From JAVKFY01 sp040223615 (GTDB taxonomy: Bacteria; Pseudomonadota; Alphaproteobacteria; GCA-2731375): 14,995 bases of DNA. The DNA lies in contig JAVKFY010000043.1 in the NCBI GenBank assembly GCA_040223615.1, forward strand, positions 1 through 14,995. The letters run 5' to 3'. Below are positions 9,875-14,995 of this stretch, piece by piece; positions within the stretch are counted from its first letter, which is position 1, and every line of letters starts with the position of its first letter. Below the pieces are notes generated by a model that was not told the origin of the DNA, did no database searches, and worked only from the letters and a program-made list of their open reading frames with translations. Position numbers and translations under genes: made by a program.

Positions 9875-11251
9875 ATGTTCCTGGAGAAAGTGAAGACACC
9901 GGGGCTGGCGCACCTGTCCTATGTGCTGGGCGAAGGCGGCGTCGCGGCGGTCATCGACCCGCGCCGCGACTGGCAGGTCTATGTCGACATCGCCACCGCC
10001 AACGACTGCCGCATCGGCCATGTCTTCGAAACCCACCGCAACGAGGATCTGGTGTCCGGCGCGCCGCTGCTGGCCCGGGCCACCGGCGCCGCGGTCCACC
10101 ACGGCCCCAACGCGGACGGCGAGGTGCGATACGCCGACACCGTTCGCGACGGCGACCTTTTCCGGTTCGGCAAGATCGAGCTCCGCGTCCTGGAGACCCC
10201 GGGCCACACCGATGACAGCCTGTCCTTCGCGATCTTCGACAGCGCGTTCGACGACGGCGCGGTCGGCGTGTTCACTGGCGATGCGCTGTTCGTCGGCGAC
10301 GTCGGCCGCACCGATTTCTATCCCGACCGGGCCGAGGAGGTCGCCGGCCTGCTGTACGACAGCCTGCGCAAGCTGTTGGCCTTGGGCGACCAGGCTCTGG
10401 TCTATCCGGCGCACGGTGCCGGATCGGTCTGCGGCGACAACATGGCCGACCGCGAGTTCTCCAGCCTGGGCCATGAACGCCGCAACAACCCGATGCTGGC
10501 GATCGACGACCGCGACGCGTTCATCGCGCGCAAGCTGGCCGAGCATCACGACCAGCCGCCCTATTTCCGGCTGATGGAGCATCTCAACCTGGTCGGCGGC
10601 GAGGCCCCGCCGCCGGTCCTGGCGCCGGCGCCGCTGACGCCTGAAGACCTGAAGCAAGCGCAGGGCTCGACGTTGGTCGACGTCCGCGGCGTCACCGCGT
10701 ATCTCGGCGGGCATCTGCCGGGCAGCCTGGCGCTGCCGGCCGACATGGTCTCGGCCTTCGCCGGCTGGCTGCTGGAATCGGACGATGACATCGTGCTCGT
10801 CGCCGACGGCGAGGCGCAGGCGACGGACGTCGCGCGGCAGCTGGCCCGGATCGGCTACGACGAGGTCCGCGGCCGCCTGATCCCCGCGCTGCCGGGCTGG
10901 GCGTCGGGCGCGCGGCCGTTCCGGTCGATGCCGGTGGTCGATGTCGCCGAGGTGGCCACCCGCGTGGCCGAGCGGCCGAACGGCTGGACCCTGCTGGACG
11001 TGCGCAAGCAGCCCGAGGTCGAACAGGGCGTGGTCGAGGGCGCGGAGCACATCTTCATCGGCGATCTGCCGGACCGCCTCGACTCGCTGCCCCGTGACCG
11101 GCACCACACGGTGATGTGCGCCAGCGGCGCCCGCGCCACGATCGCCGCCTCGGTGCTGAGCCGCGCCGGATTCGAGAAGGTCGATGTGTTCCTGGGTTCG
11201 ATGGGGGCCTGGAAGGCCGCCGGTCATCCCACTGTCGAGCTGTCTGGCTGA
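9875..11251 (+). CDS. MBL-fold hydrolase fused to two rhodanese domains, variant metal site
   Basis: This 458-residue fusion has an N-terminal metallo-beta-lactamase domain (about 1-240) and two rhodanese-like domains (about 262-350 and 358-455). The architecture is that of MBL-rhodanese proteins related to persulfide dioxygenases and glyoxalase II-like hydrolases, so a role in sulfane-sulfur handling is a reasonable inference. Visible metal-site residues are H54 and D58 (in ETHRNED), H111 (TPGHTDDS), D136 (FTGDALF) and H180 (PAHGAGS). The usual second histidine of HxHxD is N56. Rhodanese 1 has VADGE where the active-site loop should be, so it lacks the cysteine. Rhodanese 2 has C415 in a CxxGxR-type loop (CASGAR) and should be active. 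ATG 9875 has GAGG at 9864-9867; an upstream in-frame TTG at 9824 has no such support. It ends 7 bp from the convergent regA. Confidence 0.9.
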   Translation: MFLEKVKTPGLAHLSYVLGEGGVAAVIDPRRDWQVYVDIATANDCRIGHVFETHRNEDLVSGAPLLARATGAAVHHGPNADGEVRYADTVRDGDLFRFGKIELRVLETPGHTDDSLSFAIFDSAFDDGAVGVFTGDALFVGDVGRTDFYPDRAEEVAGLLYDSLRKLLALGDQALVYPAHGAGSVCGDNMADREFSSLGHERRNNPMLAIDDRDAFIARKLAEHHDQPPYFRLMEHLNLVGGEAPPPVLAPAPLTPEDLKQAQGSTLVDVRGVTAYLGGHLPGSLALPADMVSAFAGWLLESDDDIVLVADGEAQATDVARQLARIGYDEVRGRLIPALPGWASGARPFRSMPVVDVAEVATRVAERPNGWTLLDVRKQPEVEQGVVEGAEHIFIGDLPDRLDSLPRDRHHTVMCASGARATIAASVLSRAGFEKVDVFLGSMGAWKAAGHPTVELSG

Positions 11252-11258
11252 GCACCGA

Positions 11259-11801
11259 CTACTCCCGCGGCGAGTGCTTCGCCAGGATCCGTTGCAGGGT
11301 GCGGCGGTGCATGTTGAGCCGGCGCGCGGTCTCCGAGACGTTGCGGTCGCACAGCTCGAACACGCGCTGGATATGTTCCCAGCGCACCCGGTCGGCCGAC
11401 ATCGGCCGGTCCGGCGGCGGTGGCTTCTGGGTCCCGCGCGCCATCAGCGCGTCGTAGATCTGGTCGGCGTCGGCCGGCTTGGAGAGATAGTCGACCGCGC
11501 CCAGCTTCACCGCCGCCACCGCCGTCGCGATGTTACCGTAGCCGGTGAGCACGATGATGCGCGCGTCGGGCCGGCGCTCGCGGATCACCTCGACCACGTC
11601 GAGCCCGTTGCCGTCGTCGAGCCGCAGGTCGACCACCGCATAGCTTGGCGGCGCCCGGCGCGCGGCGGCGATGCCCTCGGCCACCGAAGCCGCCGTGACG
11701 ACCTCGAACGCGCGACGCTCCATCGCCCGGGCCAGGCGTTTCAGCCACAGCTCGTCGTCGTCGACCAGCAGCAGGTTGTTATTGTCCTCGGCGGCGCTCA
11801 C
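11259..11801 (-). CDS. regA: Redox response regulator, RegA/PrrA/ActR family
   Basis: RegA is the DNA-binding output of the RegB/RegA global redox system, which in alphaproteobacteria controls photosynthesis, respiration, nitrogen or carbon fixation genes depending on species. The 180-residue protein has a receiver domain with the acidic pocket D14/D15, phospho-acceptor D58 in VVDLRLDDGNGL, T86 and K108 (LSKP). A Pro-rich hinge follows (QKPPPPDRP). The C-terminal Fis-type helix-turn-helix carries the nearly invariant family sequence LCDRNVSETARRLNMHRRTL. Start is GTG 11801, overlapping the regB TGA as GTGA. GGAG at 11813-11816 lies inside regB, a rather long 11 bases away, so coupling to regB translation is likely. 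There is no senC gene next to it, unlike in Rhodobacter. Confidence 0.95.
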   Translation of the reverse strand: MSAAEDNNNLLLVDDDELWLKRLARAMERRAFEVVTAASVAEGIAAARRAPPSYAVVDLRLDDGNGLDVVEVIRERRPDARIIVLTGYGNIATAVAAVKLGAVDYLSKPADADQIYDALMARGTQKPPPPDRPMSADRVRWEHIQRVFELCDRNVSETARRLNMHRRTLQRILAKHSPRE

Positions 11802-13120
11802 AAGCCCGCATTCTCCGAATCGAAACGTTGGCGCAGGTCAATAATGCCCCTTGGCCAGACGATTTCAACGACCGCGCCGCGTCCGCGCCGCCGGTTGGAG
11901 AAGGTCAGCGTGGCGCCGGACCGCTCCAGCAGGGTTTTCGAGATGAACACGCCGAGCCCCATGCCGCCGCGTTTCGGCCGCGAGGTGACGTAGGGCTCGC
12001 CCAGCAGGCCGATGAGCTGCGCCGGAATGCCGGGGCCGTCGTCGCTGATCGAGATGCTCACGTTGCCGGCGTGCCAGCCGAGCCGGATGATCACCACCGA
12101 GCGCGCGAACTCCACCGCGTTCTCGATCAGGTTGCCCAGCGCCTGGCGGATCTCCGGCGAGCGCGGCAACACCGGCGGCGGACCTTCGCGGCTGTCGTCG
12201 CGCTCCACCCGGATCGCCACCGCGCCATGGTCGAACGGCTCGGTCAGCGCCGCCACCAGCGCGTCCAGCGGCATCGAGTCGAACGGCTGCCCGCCGCCTT
12301 GCGGGTCGCGCGCCAACCGCCCCAGGATCTCGCGACAGCGGCCGGCCTCGCTGTTCAGCAGCGCCACGTCTTCCGCCAGGTCGCTGTCCGGCGACAGGTC
12401 GCGTTGCAACTCGCGCGCGACCAGCGCGATGGTGCCGAGCGGGGTGCCCAGCTCATGCGCCGTCGCCGCCGCCAGCCCGCCGACCGACGACAGTTCCTGT
12501 TCGCGCGCCAGAGCCAGCTGGGTCTCGGTCAGCGCGTCGGCCATCACCCGCGCCTCTTCGGCCACGCGCCAGGCGTAGAACATCAGGAAACCCATGCCCA
12601 GCGTGAGCGCCACCCAGGTGCCGAGCCGGTACACCGCCGGCAGCTCGAACGCGCCGCCGGGCCACGGCAGCGGCAGGTAGTGCTGCGTCAGCAGGCTGGT
12701 GCAGATGAAGGCGAGCAGGCCCAGCGTCGCCGTGCTGCCCGAGCTCAGCACTGTCGCCGAGATCGTCACTGGCACCAGGAACAGCAGCGCGAACGGGTTC
12801 TGCAACCCGCCGGTGAGGTACAGCAGCAGCGCCAATTGCAGGATGTCATAGGCCAGGTAGACGGCGGCGGCGCGTTCGCTGTGCCAGCCCGACAGACGCT
12901 GGCGCAGCCCGATCCACACGTTCAACGCCGCCGAGGCGCCGACCACCGCCATCGCCCAGGCCATCGGCACCTGCGCGTTCAGCCCCTCCGAAACCAGCAG
13001 CAGCGTGCCGATCTGGCCGGCGACCGCGATCCAGCGCACCACTACCAGCGTGCGCACGCGAATCCGCCCGGTCCCGCCCGACGGCCGCGCGATCCGGTCC
13101 AGCAGCGTCGTCAACGCCAT
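11798..13120 (-). CDS. regB: Redox-sensing histidine kinase, RegB/PrrB/ActS family
   Basis: RegB is the membrane sensor kinase that phosphorylates RegA when the quinone pool is reduced. The 440-residue protein starts with the conserved RVRTLVVVRWIAVAGQ and about six membrane helices (28-190). The quinone-binding heptapeptide GGxxNPF is present as GGLQNPF at 104-110. The H-box has H222 in ATAHELGTPLG. C262 (RCREIL) sits exactly 40 residues later, the same spacing as H225 to redox-active C265 in Rhodobacter capsulatus RegB. The N box (NLIENAVEFA), DDGPGIP and GGMGLGVFIS complete the ATPase domain. ATG 13120 is chosen because GGAGGG precedes it by 7 bases and matches the family N-terminus; an ATG at 13180 lacks this support. 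It is cotranscribed with regA and divergent from an ABC exporter. Confidence 0.95.
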   Translation of the reverse strand: MALTTLLDRIARPSGGTGRIRVRTLVVVRWIAVAGQIGTLLLVSEGLNAQVPMAWAMAVVGASAALNVWIGLRQRLSGWHSERAAAVYLAYDILQLALLLYLTGGLQNPFALLFLVPVTISATVLSSGSTATLGLLAFICTSLLTQHYLPLPWPGGAFELPAVYRLGTWVALTLGMGFLMFYAWRVAEEARVMADALTETQLALAREQELSSVGGLAAATAHELGTPLGTIALVARELQRDLSPDSDLAEDVALLNSEAGRCREILGRLARDPQGGGQPFDSMPLDALVAALTEPFDHGAVAIRVERDDSREGPPPVLPRSPEIRQALGNLIENAVEFARSVVIIRLGWHAGNVSISISDDGPGIPAQLIGLLGEPYVTSRPKRGGMGLGVFISKTLLERSGATLTFSNRRRGRGAVVEIVWPRGIIDLRQRFDSENAGL

Positions 13121-13127
13121 CGTCTCG

Positions 13128-13133
13128 CCCTCC
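13128..13133 (-). promoter_or_regulatory. Ribosome binding site deciding the regB start
   Basis: On the minus strand GGAGGG lies 7 bases before ATG 13120. It selects this start over the in-frame upstream ATG at 13180 and over the much longer open frame that runs antisense through the ABC ATPase gene. Confidence 0.75.
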
Positions 13134-13137
13134 AGCA

Positions 13138-13172
13138 CCGGCGCCAGCCAACTCTGGCCATCGTGGCGCCGG
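13138..13172. promoter_or_regulatory. Perfect 9-bp inverted repeat in the regB / ABC exporter divergent gap
   Basis: CCGGCGCCA (13138-13146) and TGGCGCCGG (13164-13172) are exact reverse complements separated by 17 bases. Their centres are 26 bp apart, somewhat over two helical turns. They sit in the 69-bp gap that must hold promoters for both regB and the ABC ATPase gene. The arrangement could be an operator for a dimeric regulator. It could also form an RNA hairpin in one of the leaders. Each arm contains the self-complementary GGCGCC, which is common in GC-rich DNA, so chance is not excluded. The arms do not clearly match the GCGGC/GTCGC-like RegA binding pattern. Confidence 0.4.
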
Positions 13173-13189
13173 CCTGCCATACAGCCAGC

Positions 13190-13936
13190 ATGAAGGATAA
13201 CGCGATTGACGTCGCCGGCCTGGAAAAGCGGTTCGGCGAGGTGGTGGCGGTCGCTGGCCTGAGCTTTACCGCGCCGCGCGGCCGGGTGACGGCGCTGCTC
13301 GGCGGCAACGGCGCCGGCAAGACCACCACCATCGGCATGATGCTGGGCCTGGTGCTGCCCAGCGCCGGCCAGATTCGCGTGCTGGGCGAGGACATGTTGC
13401 GCCACCGCCACCGGGTGCTGCCGCGGCTGAACTTCTCCTCGCCCTATGTCGACCTGCCGCACCGCCTGACGGTGCGTCAGAACCTGCGGGTCTATGCCGA
13501 ACTCTATGGCCTGGCGCGGCCGGGCGAGCGGATCGAGCGTCTCGCCGGTGAGCTGCAACTGGAGGAGTTCCTCGACCGCCGCACCGGCAGCCTGTCGGCC
13601 GGGCAGAAGACCCGCGTCGCCCTGGCCAAGGCGCTGATCAACGAGCCGGACGTGCTGTTCCTGGACGAGCCGACCGCCTCGCTCGACCCGGACACGGCAG
13701 ATTGGGTGCGCGGCTATCTGAAGGCCTACCAGGCCCGGACCGACGCCGCGATCCTGCTGGCCTCGCACAACATGCACGAGGTCGAGCGGCTGGCGCAGGA
13801 CGTGCTGATGCTGCGTCGCGGCGAGCTGGTCGACCGTGGCGCGCCGGCGGAACTGCTGGCGAAGTATGGCCGCCAGAACCTGGAGGAAGTGTTCCTCGAC
13901 ATTGCCCGTGGCACCGGCCGCGCGGCGGCGGAGTAG
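13190..13936 (+). CDS. ABC-2 type exporter, ATP-binding protein
   Basis: This 248-residue ABC ATPase powers the membrane protein encoded just downstream. Walker A is GGNGAGKTT (about 38-46), with Gly where Pro is more usual (GPNGAGKT). The signature is LSAGQ, Walker B is VLFLDEPTASLD and the switch histidine is in LLASHNM. The C-terminal segment KYGRQNLEEVFLDIAR is typical of ATPases of the NodI/DrrA/NatA-like, ABC-2 exporter group. ATG 13190 is placed by homology to the family N-terminus (DVAGLEKRFG); no good ribosome binding site is visible. The frame is open far upstream, antisense to regB, but that part is not coding. The partner permease begins four bases after the stop. The substrate cannot be predicted. 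Confidence 0.93.
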   Translation: MKDNAIDVAGLEKRFGEVVAVAGLSFTAPRGRVTALLGGNGAGKTTTIGMMLGLVLPSAGQIRVLGEDMLRHRHRVLPRLNFSSPYVDLPHRLTVRQNLRVYAELYGLARPGERIERLAGELQLEEFLDRRTGSLSAGQKTRVALAKALINEPDVLFLDEPTASLDPDTADWVRGYLKAYQARTDAAILLASHNMHEVERLAQDVLMLRRGELVDRGAPAELLAKYGRQNLEEVFLDIARGTGRAAAE

Positions 13937-13940
13937 GCCG

Positions 13941-14735
13941 GTGGGATCGTTCCTGCGCATCGCCGCGATGGTGCGGCGTTACTGGTATCTGTTGCGCAGC
14001 TCGTGGCCGCGCCTCGCCGAGCTGTGCTACTGGCCGGCGGTGCAGATCCTGCTCTGGGGCTTCATCACCCAGTTCCTGTACACCAACTCCAGCTACGTGG
14101 CGCAGGCCTTTGGCATCCTGCTGGCCGGCGTGATGTTGTGGGACGTGCTGTGGCGCGGTCAGCTCGGCCTGTCGATGTCGTTCCTGGAGGAGATGTGGTC
14201 GCGCAACCTGGGCCACCTGTTCGTCAGTCCGCTGCGGCCGACCGAGTTCCTGATCGCGCTGACGGTGATCAGCCTGATCCGCACGCTGATCGGCCTGACC
14301 CCGGCGACCGCCATCGCCATCGTCGTGTTCGACATGTCGATCTTCGATCTCGGTCTGCCGCTGATCGCGTTCTTCTTCAACCTGATCGTGATGGGCTGGG
14401 CCATCGGCATCGCGCTGAACGGACTGGTGCTGCGGCTGGGCCTGGGCGCGGAGTCGCTGGTCTGGGTGGTGATCTTCGGCCTGGCGCCGTTCTCCGCCGT
14501 CTACTATCCGGTCAGCGCCCTGCCGGACTGGATCGAGCCGATCGCCTGGGCGCTGCCATCGGCCAACGTGTTCGAGGGCATGCGCGCGATCCTGCTCGAC
14601 GGCGTGTTCCGCGCCGACCTGATGTGGCGCGCGGTGGCGATCAACGCGGTGCTGATGGTCGCCGGCTGGGCCATCTTCATGGCCTGCTTCGACGCCGCCC
14701 GCCGTCGCGCCATGCTGCTGCAGATCGGCGAGTGA
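13941..14735 (+). CDS. ABC-2 type exporter, membrane permease
   Basis: This 264-residue permease has about six membrane helices and the ABC-2 membrane fold. After an amphipathic start (FLRIAAMVRRYWYLLRSS) come WPAVQILLWGFITQFLY, AFGILLAGVMLWDVLW, a cytoplasmic loop with EEMWSRNLGHLFVSPLRPTE, and a C-terminal half containing PFSAVYYPVSALPDWI and LPSANVFEGMRAILLDG. The PVSALPDW and P-x-x-N/H-x-F-E-x-x-R patterns are typical of NodJ/DrrB-like exporters. GTG 13941 is chosen because GGAG at 13930-13933, at the end of the ATPase gene, is seven bases upstream; ATG 13968 is the alternative. Genetic context gives one ATPase and one permease with no periplasmic partner, so export is more likely than import. 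The stop is four bases from the convergent RTX gene. Confidence 0.92.
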   Translation: MGSFLRIAAMVRRYWYLLRSSWPRLAELCYWPAVQILLWGFITQFLYTNSSYVAQAFGILLAGVMLWDVLWRGQLGLSMSFLEEMWSRNLGHLFVSPLRPTEFLIALTVISLIRTLIGLTPATAIAIVVFDMSIFDLGLPLIAFFFNLIVMGWAIGIALNGLVLRLGLGAESLVWVVIFGLAPFSAVYYPVSALPDWIEPIAWALPSANVFEGMRAILLDGVFRADLMWRAVAINAVLMVAGWAIFMACFDAARRRAMLLQIGE

Positions 14736-14739
14736 CTCG

Positions 14740-14995
14740 CTAGCTGAAGAAGAAGTCGCCCGCTGTCAGTTGGTTGGCGTTGATGTCGGTCAGGGTGATC
14801 GACGTGGTCGGCACCGCTTCGAACGTGATCTGCGCACCGTTAGCCGTGTCGATAATGGTCAGCGCGGCGAAGTTGGCCACGCCGACCAGGCTGATCACGT
14901 CGGTGCCGTCCTCGAAGTCGGCGATCACGTCGGCGCCCTGCGTCGCCGCGAACACGAAGGCGTCGACGCCGGCGCCGCCGGTCAGCGTGTCGTTG
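14740..14995 (-). CDS. C-terminal end of an RTX / hemolysin-type calcium-binding protein, cut by window edge
   Basis: The minus-strand frame is open from base 14994 to TAG at 14740-14742, giving 84 residues of a C-terminus. It begins NDTLTGGAGVDAFVF, a last RTX-type calcium-binding nonapeptide, followed by GADVIADFEDGTDVISLVG, the usual post-repeat segment of this family. The final residues are DFFFS: an acidic residue then hydrophobic side chains, as in uncleaved type I secretion signals. Such proteins are exported by an HlyB/HlyD/TolC-like system and fold on binding calcium outside the cell. The N-terminal function (protease, lipase, adhesin, S-layer or other) lies outside. The adjacent ABC-2 exporter is not of the type I secretion class, so it is probably not the transporter for this protein. 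Confidence 0.85.
   Translation of the reverse strand, partial: NDTLTGGAGVDAFVFAATQGADVIADFEDGTDVISLVGVANFAALTIIDTANGAQITFEAVPTTSITLTDINANQLTAGDFFFS

Noticed and set aside
11828..13189. Long upstream in-frame extension of the ABC ATPase, antisense to regB
   Set aside because: The extension is Gln/Arg/His-rich and has no domain; the ATPase family begins at ATG 13190 and regB is clearly the real gene on the other strand.
13121..13189. RegA binding box upstream of regB
   Set aside because: I could not find a GCGGC/GTCGC-like pair in the gap; the inverted repeat has a different sequence.
13121..13960. N-terminal extension of regB through the ABC ATPase region
   Set aside because: The RegB family N-terminus and a good ribosome binding site both point to ATG 13120; the extension is the shadow of the ATPase gene.

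Overview
The window reads as chromosomal DNA of a GC-rich alphaproteobacterium, probably from a Rhodospirillales-like lineage. The evidence is the infB-rbfA-truB-rpsO-pnp order, strong G/C preference at third codon positions, and a RegB/RegA (PrrB/PrrA, ActS/ActR) redox two-component pair whose diagnostic residues are present. The genus cannot be decided from sequence alone.

Region 1 (1-6127, + strand) is a core translation and RNA-metabolism cluster. It holds the 3' part of infB (IF2), then rbfA, truB, rpsO and pnp, closed by a strong Rho-independent terminator. rbfA and truB share one base at their stop/start. The infB-rbfA gap carries an inverted pair of REP-like palindromes of the widespread ATTCCC...GGGAAT type. 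The rpsO-pnp gap can fold into several hairpins, as expected for a post-transcriptionally controlled pnp leader.

Region 2 (6128-9770) has a short-chain dehydrogenase (+) behind its own candidate promoter. It converges on, and overlaps by 20 bp, a large polytopic DUF2339 membrane protein (-).

Region 3 (9771-11251) is a metallo-beta-lactamase/tandem-rhodanese fusion (+), divergent from the DUF2339 gene. It lacks the second histidine of the HxHxD motif, and its first rhodanese domain has no catalytic cysteine.

Region 4 (11259-14735) holds the regB-regA operon on the minus strand, coupled by a GTGA overlap. Divergent from regB is a two-gene ABC-2 type exporter (ATPase and permease, +). The 69-bp divergent gap contains a perfect 9-bp inverted repeat.

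Region 5 (14740-14995, -) is the C-terminal end of an RTX/hemolysin-type calcium-binding secreted protein cut by the window edge.

Most of the window is ordinary core genome, and I do not see a clearly new multi-gene system. The best leads are the altered MBL-rhodanese protein, the RegBA/ABC-exporter divergon with its inverted repeat, the REP pair inside the infB operon, and the uncharacterised DUF2339 protein.
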